From: Pseudomonadota bacterium | Lineage (GTDB): Bacteria > Desulfobacterota > Binatia > UBA12015 | DNA: 55,449 nucleotides | Assembly: GCA_005777805.1 (NCBI GenBank) | Contig: SXLG01000086.1 | Coordinates: forward strand, 1-55,449 | Direction of reading: 5' to 3' | Shown here: one piece after another, positions 45,507 to 53,583 of the stretch | Layout of the letters: every line of letters begins with the position of its first letter | Numbering within the stretch: the stretch's first letter is position 1 | Notes under the pieces: model-generated | Told to the model about the DNA's origin: nothing | Database searches by the model: none | Seen by the model: the letters and a program-made list of their open reading frames with translations, nothing else | Program-made: the position numbers and the translations under genes

Positions 45507-46370
45507 TCACTCCACCACAAGGAAGGAGACGCGCGAGCAATAGGACGGACGCTGGAGCCGCACGTTGCCGAGACCGAAGGTCTCCATCAGGGCGAGTGTC
45601 TCGCCCGGCGAATCAGGGTCGTTGAGCTCGTCGAACGCGAGCACGCTGCCGCGCACGAGTCGTGGCCGCAGGATTTCGAGGCAGTGTCGCGTCGGCTCGT
45701 AGAGATCGAAATCGAAATAGGCGAGCGCGACGATCGTCTCCGGGCGTTCCACGAGGTAAGCCGGTAGCTCCCGGGTTGCGTCGCCCGCTCGAATCTCGAA
45801 CTTCTCGATGTGCGCGAGCGGGGCCAGACTCTCCTGCGTGCGCAGGACCTCGCGCAGGAAGTCGGCGTAGCCGGGCGTCACGGCAAGGTTGCCGAGCTTC
45901 ATCAATCCGGCTGTGCCATCGGCCGCGGAGAGTTCGGGGAAACCCTCGAAGGTGTCGAAGGCGACGATCCGACGGTGGCGGTTGAAGGGATCGTGGATGC
46001 CGCGCAGTGCTGCAAAGAGAGCGGCGTTCTGCCCCCAGCGCGTGCCCAACTCCAGCACCACGCCCTGTACGCCGACGATGCGCCGGAAGAGCTCGTCCAT
46101 GAAGAGAAGGCGCGCGAGGTTCTTCGATTCGAGGAAGAGACCCAGGTTGGAGAGGAGCTGGTCGCCGGGAATCGGTGCCGCGTGCAGCAGCGAGAGCAGG
46201 TGCTCGCGGGCATCGCGTTCGCCGGTGCTGGCCCAGGTCCCGATGCCGTAGCGCTCCTCCTCGCGAGCCCGCGGGAAGGGCGAACGGGCGCCGGACAAGG
46301 CGGCGCTGCGCACGCGCGTGCGACCGCGCGTGGCCGGGCGCTCGTTGGGCGCGGTAGCGGCGGGATTCAT
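45507..46370 (-). CDS. TylF/MycF-type SAM-dependent O-methyltransferase
   Basis: This 287-residue class I methyltransferase shows GVVLELGTRWGQNAALF (SAM-binding motif I), IVAFDTFEGFPELS, ALAYFDFDLYEPTRHCLE and GSVLAFDELNDPDSPGE (metal-binding acidic residues). These are signatures of the macrocin O-methyltransferase (TylF) family, which methylates sugar hydroxyls and is common in antibiotic and polysaccharide clusters. Residues 1-45 are an unconserved Arg-rich leader. The ATG at 46370 overlaps the previous stop in an ATGA. It would add an O-methyl group to the operon's sugar or glycan. Confidence 0.82.
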   Translation of the reverse strand: MNPAATAPNERPATRGRTRVRSAALSGARSPFPRAREEERYGIGTWASTGERDAREHLLSLLHAAPIPGDQLLSNLGLFLESKNLARLLFMDELFRRIVGVQGVVLELGTRWGQNAALFAALRGIHDPFNRHRRIVAFDTFEGFPELSAADGTAGLMKLGNLAVTPGYADFLREVLRTQESLAPLAHIEKFEIRAGDATRELPAYLVERPETIVALAYFDFDLYEPTRHCLEILRPRLVRGSVLAFDELNDPDSPGETLALMETFGLGNVRLQRPSYCSRVSFLVVE

Positions 46371-47509
46371 GCGGCCTCCTCGAATCCAGGGGTCTCGACA
46401 ATCGCCGTAATCGGACGTCGCCCCTGCCAGGCGATGACCCACGCCCAGTAGCGCACGCGACCTTCGATCAGGCGGTAGCCGGTCATCGTCGCACCGCTGG
46501 CGAGTGGCTCGACACGCACGGGTTTCAACAACTCGCCGGCGGCGATGCGCTCGGCGAGTTCGCTCGGACCGGGCACCAGGCCGAGCCCGTTGGCGCGGGC
46601 CTGCTCGAGCGTGGTGTAGGTCGGGTGAGCAGGGTCATCGTCTTGCACCACGATCCGCGCCGGATCGATCTCCTCGACATGCGGCGCGAAGGCGAGCGCC
46701 AGCTCCTCGCGATCCTCGGGGCCGAGCGCCAGCTCCCCCGCGGCCGCATTTTGTCGGATATGTTTTTCGGACGAAGCCCTGGGGATCGGGATCACCCCCG
46801 ACTCAGCGGCGAGCCAGGCCAGCGCGACCGTGGCCGGGCTCACCTCGAGCCGGCGTGCGAGCCGGGCCAGCGTGGCCGACCCGTGTCCCCTTGCGACGAC
46901 GCGGCCCCGGCCGAGTGGGCTGTAGGCGAGGAGCGCCAGGCCGTGTTCCTGGCAGAGCGGCAGGGTGTCGGTCGCGGCCGTTCGTTGCGCCAGCGAGAAC
47001 TCCTGCTGTACCGCGACGAGATGCGGTGCAGCCTCTCCTCTGCGGGCCGCGCCGAGCTGTTCGGTGGTGCAGTTGCCGAGCCCGAGAGCTCTGACGAGGC
47101 CGCGCTCGACCAGCCGGACCATCGCGCCCAGCGTCTCGGCGAGCGGGATCGTCGGGTGTGGCCAGTGGATCTGCAGCAGGTCGATGGCATCTGTGTGCAA
47201 GCGCCGGAGGCTGCTCTCGACCGACGCCACCAGCTGGTCCGGCGCGGAGCATTCCGGAGGGAACTTGGTTGCGACAACAAAGCGATCGCGCGCCTCGCCG
47301 AGAGCGCGACCGAGCGCGGCCTCGGCCAGCCCGTATTCGTAGCTTGGAGCCGTATCGACCAGCGTCATGCCCAGATCAGCGCCGAGGCGCAGGAGCCCGA
47401 CCGCCTGGCGCAGGCTGCCCGCGCTGGCGCAGAACTCCAGCGCCGTGCCCTGGCCGATGACACCGACGACGATCCCGCCACCGGCCGCCGTGAGCCGCAC
47501 CTGTTTCAT
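46367..47509 (-). CDS. Aldo/keto reductase fused to a C-terminal ParB-like domain
   Basis: This 380-residue protein has an aldo/keto reductase barrel at ~1-282 with the complete catalytic tetrad: VDTAPSYEYG (Asp, Tyr), VVATKFPPE (Lys) and LLQIHWPHP (His). VIPIPRASSEKHIRQN is the NADPH-binding end. Residues ~290-372 resemble the ParB/sulfiredoxin N-terminal fold: LLKPVRVEPLASG, GYRLIEGRVRYWAWVIAW, RRPITAIV. The last segments mimic the ExxRRxxA box of ParB. The fusion is intact, without a stop or frameshift at the junction. The reductase half fits sugar keto-group reduction; the ParB-like half may bind nucleotide or regulate. Overlaps both neighbours by 4 bases. Confidence 0.8.
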   Translation of the reverse strand: MKQVRLTAAGGGIVVGVIGQGTALEFCASAGSLRQAVGLLRLGADLGMTLVDTAPSYEYGLAEAALGRALGEARDRFVVATKFPPECSAPDQLVASVESSLRRLHTDAIDLLQIHWPHPTIPLAETLGAMVRLVERGLVRALGLGNCTTEQLGAARRGEAAPHLVAVQQEFSLAQRTAATDTLPLCQEHGLALLAYSPLGRGRVVARGHGSATLARLARRLEVSPATVALAWLAAESGVIPIPRASSEKHIRQNAAAGELALGPEDREELALAFAPHVEEIDPARIVVQDDDPAHPTYTTLEQARANGLGLVPGPSELAERIAAGELLKPVRVEPLASGATMTGYRLIEGRVRYWAWVIAWQGRRPITAIVETPGFEEAA

Positions 47510-48510
47510 GCCACCCTCCGGCTCGTGTCGATCGCCGCACGGCGTGCAGGACGGAGTCCGCCCCGTCGCACCAGAGTCAGCAGATCGAGCACCGCGTGCG
47601 CGATGCCCGTGGCGCCGATGCCGTAATCCTGCTCGGCACGCTCGCGCGTGGTCACGCCGAGGAGGAGCCGATCGGCGAGCGCCAGCGCGCGGAAGCGCGG
47701 CGGTCGGGCCAACTCGGCGATTCGTTCGGCGAGAAGACTTGCCAGTCCGCCCGTGCGCGCGTGCTCTTCGACCGAGACCACGACCGGTGTCTCGGCGAGA
47801 ACTCCGGTGAGCAGACCCTCGTCGATGGGTGCCAGTCGAAAGAGATCGACCACCCGCGCCGAGATGCCCTCGCGCGCGAGCTGGCTCGCGGCCTCGAGCG
47901 CGCGATGGACCGAAGCGCCGGTCGCGACGATGGTCGCGTCAGAGCCGGCGCGCAGGCTCGCCAGCCCCATGTCGATGTGGGTATGCGCCAGATCGTGCGC
48001 CGGCTCGGGCGCCTCCTTGTCGAGGCGCACGATCGCCGGGCCGCCGTCACGGTAGGCCGCGAGCACCGCCGCTTCCGCGATCCGCGCGTCGCAGGGGTTC
48101 CAGATCGCCATGCCCGGCAGCGCGCGCAGCGGGCCCAGATCGTGGATGCCGTGATGGGTCGGGCCGTCGACGCCGTAGGACAGGCCCGCGCCGGAAGCGA
48201 TGCCGATCACCGGCAGCGCGCGGGTGCAGACGTCAAGGCGAAGCTGCTCGTAGCAGCGGGCCGTCATGTGCGAGAGGATGCCCCAGGTGAAAACCGTCCG
48301 GCCGCTCAGCGCCAGTCCGGCGGCGACCGAGATCAGGTTCTGCTCGGCGATACCGGCATTGACGACGCGGTCTGGATAACGGGCACAGAGTTCGTCGACG
48401 CCGAGCGCGCCCATGTCGTTGGTGAGCAGCATGGCGCGCGCGTTGGCCGCGAAGACCGTTCCGATCGCACGGAACGCGGCGTCGCGTGGATCGCGGCTGT
48501 CCAGACTCAT
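47506..48510 (-). CDS. Transketolase C-terminal subunit (pyrimidine-binding and C-domains)
   Basis: This 334-residue protein equals the second half of a transketolase: VVNAGIAEQNLISVAAGLAL with the catalytic Glu that activates thiamine diphosphate, GASVHRALEAASQL, VVVSVEEHARTGGLAS. It would pair with the protein from the adjacent 48507 gene to form the active alpha2beta2 enzyme, moving a two-carbon ketol unit. Split transketolases occur in many bacteria and archaea, also inside polysaccharide and nucleotide-sugar clusters. Overlap with both neighbours is 4 bases (ATGA). A housekeeping pentose-phosphate role is possible, but the embedding in a sugar-nucleotide operon suggests a dedicated task. 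Confidence 0.88.
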   Translation of the reverse strand: MSLDSRDPRDAAFRAIGTVFAANARAMLLTNDMGALGVDELCARYPDRVVNAGIAEQNLISVAAGLALSGRTVFTWGILSHMTARCYEQLRLDVCTRALPVIGIASGAGLSYGVDGPTHHGIHDLGPLRALPGMAIWNPCDARIAEAAVLAAYRDGGPAIVRLDKEAPEPAHDLAHTHIDMGLASLRAGSDATIVATGASVHRALEAASQLAREGISARVVDLFRLAPIDEGLLTGVLAETPVVVSVEEHARTGGLASLLAERIAELARPPRFRALALADRLLLGVTTRERAEQDYGIGATGIAHAVLDLLTLVRRGGLRPARRAAIDTSRRVA

Positions 48511-49418
48511 GGTGCTACCTCCGGTGGAACTCCGGGCGAGTCCGAAAATGTGGTGAGGAAGGCAGCGGCAGGACCCCCGCCGAGTTCGGCCCGGGCAAGC
48601 TCGATCTCCTCGTCGCGTGGCAGACGGTGGTGCCAGAGCGGCGAATCCTCCATGAAGGACACGCCACGACCCTTGACGGTGTCGGCGAGCAGGACCAGTG
48701 GCTGGCCGAAGCAGCGCTGGCGCACGTCCGAGAGCGTGCCCAGCAGCGCGGGGAAGGAGTGGCCGTTCAGTTCGCGCACCTCGAAGCCGGCCGATTCCCA
48801 GCGCGCTCGCGTGGTGGCATGACTCATCACGTCGGCCGTGCGGGCCGTCGATCCGAGCCGGTTGCGATCGACGATCGCCACCAGATGATCGAGGCCGTGC
48901 TGTGCGGCGAAGCAGGCGGCCTCGGCGACCGAGCCCTCCTGACACTCGCCATCACCGAGCAGCACCACCGTGAGCGCATCGCTGCGGTCGCGCCGTGCGG
49001 CGAGTGCGAGACCGGCGCCCACACCGAGGCCGTGACCGAGCGATCCCGAAACGATCTCGACTCCGGGGATGAGCGGATCGGGATGGCCGGGGAGAAAGCC
49101 GTCGGGCTGCACGAAGCGCGCCAGCGCGTTACGTGGGAAGAAACCCCGATCGGCGAGGATGGCGTAGAGCGTGAGGCAGCCGTGCCCCTTGCTGAGCAGG
49201 AAGCGGTCGCGGCCGGCCCAGAGCGGTTCGCTGGGCCGGTGGCGCAGCACTCCGCCGTGGTAGAGCGCTACCCCGATTTCGACCCATGACCAGGCCGGCG
49301 CGAGGTGGCCCTTGCCGCCGGCAAGCGCCATTTCGAGGGCGGCACGGCGCACCCATGCCGCGGTGGCGTCGAGACTGCGACGTCCGCTGGCGACCGTCGC
49401 TGGCGACCACGCGATCAC
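48507..49418 (-). CDS. Transketolase N-terminal subunit (thiamine diphosphate-binding)
   Basis: This 303-residue protein shows the N-terminal transketolase features GKGHLAPAWSWVEIG, FLLSKGHGCLTLYAIL (substrate-binding His), GSLGHGLGVGAGLAL, and GDGECQEGSVAEAACFAA ... IVDRN, the GDG-N thiamine-diphosphate/Mg motif. It ends where full transketolases enter the middle domain, so it needs the 47506 product. The GTG at 49418 overlaps the preceding stop in a GTGA. Coordinates and strand show the pair is translated together within the operon. Confidence 0.88.
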   Translation of the reverse strand: MIAWSPATVASGRRSLDATAAWVRRAALEMALAGGKGHLAPAWSWVEIGVALYHGGVLRHRPSEPLWAGRDRFLLSKGHGCLTLYAILADRGFFPRNALARFVQPDGFLPGHPDPLIPGVEIVSGSLGHGLGVGAGLALAARRDRSDALTVVLLGDGECQEGSVAEAACFAAQHGLDHLVAIVDRNRLGSTARTADVMSHATTRARWESAGFEVRELNGHSFPALLGTLSDVRQRCFGQPLVLLADTVKGRGVSFMEDSPLWHHRLPRDEEIELARAELGGGPAAAFLTTFSDSPGVPPEVAP

Positions 49419-50536
49419 GACCGGCTCCCGACCGAGCGCACACGCACGCCGGTTTCGTCTTCACCCTCGCGCCGGGCCGGGCGCGGGGCGCGTGCCGGAC
49501 GTGTCGCGAGGGGCCGACGCAACTCGGGGGCGTCGAGCCAGGGCGCGCGCGAGCCGTAATGCAATACCCGCCCGCCTTCGCTCTCGAAGCGGAAAGGGAC
49601 GTGCAGGAAGTTTTCGAGAGCGCGCCGCACGGCCGGCTGGCGTCTCTCGGGAACGTAGAAAACCATGAAGCCCGATCCGCCTGCGCCGAGCAGCTTGCCG
49701 CCCAGCGCACCGGCCTTCTGCGCGCGCCGGTAAACCTCGTCGACGGTCTCGTTGGCGACGCGCGAAGCCAGGCTGCGCTTGAGGCGCCAACCCTCGTCAA
49801 GGAGCGCGCCGAAGGCGTCGAGGTCGCTGTCCGCGGCGAGCAGGGCAAGCGCCTCGTCTACCATCGCGCGCATCCGGCGCAGGGCGCTCTCGCGCTCGTG
49901 CAGGTTCGCCACGACTTCAGCCGCGACTTCCGAGGAGAGTCGACTCGTGCCGGTAAAGAAGAGCATGAGTCGTCGCTCGAGCGCCTGCACCCGTTCCGGG
50001 GCCAGCGTGACGGGTGCGACGCGGATCTCGCCGTCCGGCACAAAATCGATGCGATTGAGCCCGCCGTAGGCAGCCGCGACCTGGTCCTGCGAGCCGACGT
50101 GTTCGCGCAAGCGTTCCTGTTCGAGTTCGATTGCGGCCAGGGCCAGCTCGTGCCGGCCGACCATGCGTCCCTGGAAAGCCGAGAGCGCCAGGATCATGGC
50201 CACGGCGAACGATGAACTCGAGCCCATGCCGGCACGCGCCGGCAGGTCACCCTGATGGTGGATCTCGAGTCCGCAGGCGTCGTCAAACGCGAGCATACGC
50301 AGGCCTTCGCGCACCGCCGGGTGCAGGATCTCGGCGATCGCCCCGACCGTCTCGACATGGGACCACACCACCCGGTGGCGATTCGAGAAGAAGGGCGGCA
50401 GGTGGCGGACGCTGACATAGCAGTACTTGTCGATTGTGGTCGAGAGAACACTGCCCCCACAGGCCCGGTACCAGGTCGGGTAGTCGGTCCCGCCACCAAA
50501 GAACGAGAGCCGGTAGGGGGCCCGCGCGATGATCAT
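49415..50536 (-). CDS. hddA: GHMP kinase, D-glycero-D-manno-heptose 7-phosphate kinase-like
   Basis: This 373-residue GHMP-family sugar kinase shows the opening IIARAPYRLSFFGGGTDYP, typical of HddA-type heptose kinases, then ARAGMGSSSSFAVAM (ATP-binding motif 2) and LLGAGGSGFMVFYVP (motif 3). HddA phosphorylates heptose 7-phosphate at C1 on the alpha face, leading to GDP-heptose. Related kinases act on L-fucose or other deoxy sugars, so substrate is inferred from the HddC-like and GMD-like partners. The last ~45 residues are an Arg/Pro-rich unconserved tail. Starts in an ATGA overlap with the dehydratase gene. Confidence 0.75.
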   Translation of the reverse strand: MIIARAPYRLSFFGGGTDYPTWYRACGGSVLSTTIDKYCYVSVRHLPPFFSNRHRVVWSHVETVGAIAEILHPAVREGLRMLAFDDACGLEIHHQGDLPARAGMGSSSSFAVAMILALSAFQGRMVGRHELALAAIELEQERLREHVGSQDQVAAAYGGLNRIDFVPDGEIRVAPVTLAPERVQALERRLMLFFTGTSRLSSEVAAEVVANLHERESALRRMRAMVDEALALLAADSDLDAFGALLDEGWRLKRSLASRVANETVDEVYRRAQKAGALGGKLLGAGGSGFMVFYVPERRQPAVRRALENFLHVPFRFESEGGRVLHYGSRAPWLDAPELRRPLATRPARAPRPARREGEDETGVRVRSVGSRS

Positions 50537-51516
50537 GCCGCCACCCGGAGGCGCGTGCTGCGCGTGCGCTGGCGTTGCCAGTCCAGCAGGTCCCGGAGCG
50601 TCGTCTCGAGCGGGATCTCCGGCGCCCAGCCGGTTGCGGCGCGGAAGCGCGAGGTCTCGGGAATCTGGAGCGTGACGTCGGAGGGTCGCACCAGGGCCGG
50701 ATCGACCGCGTGCTCGATGGGGCAGCAGGCCATGCCCTCGAGGATCTCGAGCATCTCGCCGACCAGCATCGTGCGCTCGCCGCCGATGTTGTAGACCGCG
50801 CCGGCGGGGCATTTCTCGAGCAGGAGCCAGTAGGCCCGCACCGTGTCGCGCACGTCGGCAAACGTGCGCACGCTGTCGAGGTTGCCGACGTAGATCGGGT
50901 TCGGACGCAGGCCGGCCTCGACCTCGGCGATCTGTCGGGCAAAGGCGCTTTCGGCGAAGACGTCCCCGCGCCGCGGCCCGGTGTGGGTGAACATCCGCGT
51001 GCGGATGACGTCGATGCCGTAGGACAGAAAATATTGCTGCGCCACCATGTCCTCGCCGACCTTGGAGACGGCGTAGGGACTGGCCGGGCGGAACTCGTTG
51101 GTCTCGCGGATCGGGACCTCGTCGGGGCGCACCTGACCGTAGACCTCCGACGAGCTGCAGACGTGCAGGCGCGGTCGCTGGCCGGTGATCCGGATCGCTT
51201 CGAGCAGGTTGGTCGTGCCGATCACGTTGGTGTGCAGCGTGTCGGCCGGGGCCCGGAAACTGGTCGAAACGTAGGATTGGGCCGCCAGATGGAAGATCCA
51301 TTCGGGGCGCACCTCTTCGAGCAGACGGATCAGGGAGGCGAGGTCACGCAACTCGCCGTCGTGCAGGCGCACGGCGTCGAGGATACCTGCGATGTTGTCG
51401 AGCGGACTCCGCCAGCGGACCAGCCCGTGCACCTGGGCCTCGGGATGCTCGCGCACGATCCACTCCGCGAGGTGGCTTCCGACCATGCCGGTGATGCCCG
51501 TGATGAGAATCCGCAT
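50533..51516 (-). CDS. GDP-mannose 4,6-dehydratase-like enzyme (possible GDP-heptose dehydratase)
   Basis: This 327-residue extended SDR has ILITGITGMVGSHLAEW, IFHLAAQSYVSTSFRAP, CSSSEVYGQV and SPYAVSKVGEDMVAQQY, so the catalytic Tyr-x-x-x-Lys is intact. RTRMFTHTGPRRGDVFAES is a GDP-mannose dehydratase hallmark. Such enzymes oxidise C4 and remove water across C5-C6. In Yersinia and Campylobacter a homologue (DmhA) does this to GDP-manno-heptose, which suits the HddA- and HddC-like genes here. Product: a GDP-6-deoxy-4-keto sugar for the epimerase and reductases. GGAGG seven bases before ATG 51516 supports the start. Confidence 0.85.
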   Translation of the reverse strand: MRILITGITGMVGSHLAEWIVREHPEAQVHGLVRWRSPLDNIAGILDAVRLHDGELRDLASLIRLLEEVRPEWIFHLAAQSYVSTSFRAPADTLHTNVIGTTNLLEAIRITGQRPRLHVCSSSEVYGQVRPDEVPIRETNEFRPASPYAVSKVGEDMVAQQYFLSYGIDVIRTRMFTHTGPRRGDVFAESAFARQIAEVEAGLRPNPIYVGNLDSVRTFADVRDTVRAYWLLLEKCPAGAVYNIGGERTMLVGEMLEILEGMACCPIEHAVDPALVRPSDVTLQIPETSRFRAATGWAPEIPLETTLRDLLDWQRQRTRSTRLRVAA

Positions 51517-51547
51517 GTGTTCGCCTCCGACTCTGCCGCGCGCCCGG

Positions 51548-52642
51548 CTAGAAGGGTCCCTTGAATTTCTTGTAGACGTCGGCCATCGACGCCTCGGCCG
51601 GCAATTCGATGCCGTGCTGCCGCGTACCCCTGGCCAGTGCGGCGATCTCGTCGCTGAGCCGGCGCAGCGAAGGGTAGAAGAGATCCTCGAGCGTCTTGGC
51701 CGTCGGGCAGGGCGCGGGTGCCATGCCGATGGTCGTGACCGGCGCCCGCAGGGCACTGGGATCGTGCTCGCACACGAGCCGACAGATTTCGGCAGCGACA
51801 CCGTAGGCGCACCACGAGGTGTCCGCGACGATCAATCGTCCGGTGCGCGCGACGCTGCCCAGGATCATCTCGCGGTCGGGATGACTGGCGCAGTGCAGGT
51901 CGATGACCTCGACTTCGATTCCGGCGGTCCGGGCGAGATGTTCGGCGGCGCGCAGCGCTTCGAGCACAAGGATCGAGGTCGCGACCACGGTGACGTCGCG
52001 ACCGCGACGGCGCAGGATCGAGCCGAGTGGAGCCAGCGGCCACTCCGGCGCGCTCGCCGGGGCGCGGAAAGCGACGTCGTAGAGCAGCCGGTGCTCGAAG
52101 GAGATCACCGGCACCTGCTTCTCGCCGATCAGGGCGTCGTAAGTCGCGGTGATCGAGTCCGCCGCCGAGGGCAGCACCACGACGAGGCCCGGAACATGCG
52201 CGAAGAGGGCTTGCGGGCTTTGCGAATGCTGCGCGCCCTGACCCCAGCTCCGCCCGATCACGGTCCGAACCAGCATCGGCACGCGGAAGCGGCCGCCGAA
52301 CATGTAGCGGTACTTGGCCACCATGTTGACGAGCTGATTGACGGCGAGCAGCGCAAAGTCGCAGCGGATATGGGTCTGGATCGGATAGAGGCCGCCGAGC
52401 GCGGCACCGAGTGCCACTCCGGTCATGCCATCCTCGGCCAGTGGCACGTCGAAGACCCGCGTCGCGCCAAAGGTCGTGGCCAATCCGGTGGTCGAGCCGA
52501 AGATACCTTTGTGGTCGTCCACGCCCTGGCCCATCACGATCACCGACGGATCGCGGGCGAGCGCGTCGTGCATGGTCCGCCACAGGGCGTCTCGATAGGT
52601 GACGAGAGTGGCGGACTCTTCGATGCGGTAGGCGAGACCCAT
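51548..52642 (-). CDS. 2-oxo acid dehydrogenase E1 beta-like subunit of a sugar-cluster type
   Basis: This 364-residue protein of the transketolase-like E1 beta family shows SVIVMGQGVDDHKGIFG, VFDVPLAEDGMTGVALG (catalytic Glu that activates thiamine), RCDFALLAVNQLVNM and WGQGAQHSQSPQALFAHVPG. I recall close variants with KGIFGTT in O-antigen and capsule loci, where their reaction is not established. In avilamycin synthesis an E1-like pair adds a two-carbon branch to a sugar. No E2 or E3 genes are present, so it is not a normal dehydrogenase complex. Pairs with the 52651 gene, 8 bases upstream. Confidence 0.85.
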   Translation of the reverse strand: MGLAYRIEESATLVTYRDALWRTMHDALARDPSVIVMGQGVDDHKGIFGSTTGLATTFGATRVFDVPLAEDGMTGVALGAALGGLYPIQTHIRCDFALLAVNQLVNMVAKYRYMFGGRFRVPMLVRTVIGRSWGQGAQHSQSPQALFAHVPGLVVVLPSAADSITATYDALIGEKQVPVISFEHRLLYDVAFRAPASAPEWPLAPLGSILRRRGRDVTVVATSILVLEALRAAEHLARTAGIEVEVIDLHCASHPDREMILGSVARTGRLIVADTSWCAYGVAAEICRLVCEHDPSALRAPVTTIGMAPAPCPTAKTLEDLFYPSLRRLSDEIAALARGTRQHGIELPAEASMADVYKKFKGPF

Positions 52643-52650
52643 GGCGACCT

Positions 52651-53583
52651 CTAGGCGACGTCCCGCAGGAGGGCGTCGGGCTCGGGCCACGGGCTCGCCG
52701 CGGCGAAGGTGACGGCGTCGGCGATTTCGGCCGCGATGGCGGCCTCGAAGCGTTCGAGCCGGGCCGCTTCGAGGATCAGCGGATCGTGGGCGCGCCAGGC
52801 CGCACAGTCCGCGGGCGAGCGGTAGCCGACGTCGTGGTCGTCGCCGATCCCGACATGCTCAGCGTAGCGATAGGTGGCGCACTCGATGAAGCGCGGGCCC
52901 GCGCCCGCGCGCAGTGCCTGGGCGGCCATCTCGACCAGCGCACGAACGGCCATGGGGTCAAACCCGCTCGCGCAGTGCTCGGCCGTGATGCCGAAGCCGC
53001 GCGCGTGGTGCATGAGGTCGTAGCTCTGGCGGCTCGCGCGGTGGGAATGCACGGCGAGCCCGTTGTTCTCGCACAGGAAGAGCACGGGCAGGCGGTGCAA
53101 CGCCGCGAAGTTGAGCGATTCGTGATAGACGCCCTCCTCGGTCGCACCGTCGCCGAAAACAGCCAGGGTGATGGCGCCGGTCCCGAGCCGCTGCGCTGCG
53201 AGCGCCGCACCCACGGCATTGGGGATGGTGCTCGCGACCACTGCAGACGAGCCCATGAAGCCGACCTCGGGCGCGGTGAGATGCATCGAGCCGGCCTTGC
53301 CCCCGGCGCAGCCGGTCGCCTTGCCGAAGAGTTCGGCCATCATCTCGCGCAGCGAGCCACCGCAGGCGAGATAGAAGGCGTGGCTGCGGTAGGTACCGAA
53401 GACCCGGTCGCCCGCGCGCAAGGGGGCGCAGGCGCCGACCGCCACGGCTTCCTGGCCGAGCGAGAGATGGACCGGGCTCTGGATGCAATCGCTCGGATAG
53501 ATCCGTGCGATGTGTTCCTCGACGCGGCGGATGCGCAGCGCTTGGTAGAGGAGGCGCTCGCGTTCGTCGGCGAATGTCGTCAA
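52651..53583 (-). CDS. 2-oxo acid dehydrogenase E1 alpha-like subunit
   Basis: This 310-residue thiamine-diphosphate enzyme subunit shows HLSLGQEAVAVGACAPL, GTYRSHAFYLACGG, AGKAGSMHLT-like CAGGKAGSMHLTAP, and GDGATEEGVYHESLNFAA ... CENN, the GDG-N cofactor motif. It is nearest the acetoin/pyruvate dehydrogenase E1 alpha group. The TTG at 53583 was chosen because GGAG lies ~8 bases upstream and it overlaps the hddC-like stop (TTGA), as the other operon genes do. With the E1 beta subunit it should decarboxylate a 2-oxo acid; in this setting the activated acyl group may go to a sugar rather than lipoamide. Confidence 0.86.
   Translation of the reverse strand: MTTFADERERLLYQALRIRRVEEHIARIYPSDCIQSPVHLSLGQEAVAVGACAPLRAGDRVFGTYRSHAFYLACGGSLREMMAELFGKATGCAGGKAGSMHLTAPEVGFMGSSAVVASTIPNAVGAALAAQRLGTGAITLAVFGDGATEEGVYHESLNFAALHRLPVLFLCENNGLAVHSHRASRQSYDLMHHARGFGITAEHCASGFDPMAVRALVEMAAQALRAGAGPRFIECATYRYAEHVGIGDDHDVGYRSPADCAAWRAHDPLILEAARLERFEAAIAAEIADAVTFAAASPWPEPDALLRDVA

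Noticed and set aside
51548..53583. Pyruvate dehydrogenase complex genes
   Set aside because: Only E1 alpha and beta are present; there is no E2 or E3, and they sit inside a sugar-nucleotide operon with sequence features of polysaccharide-locus homologues.
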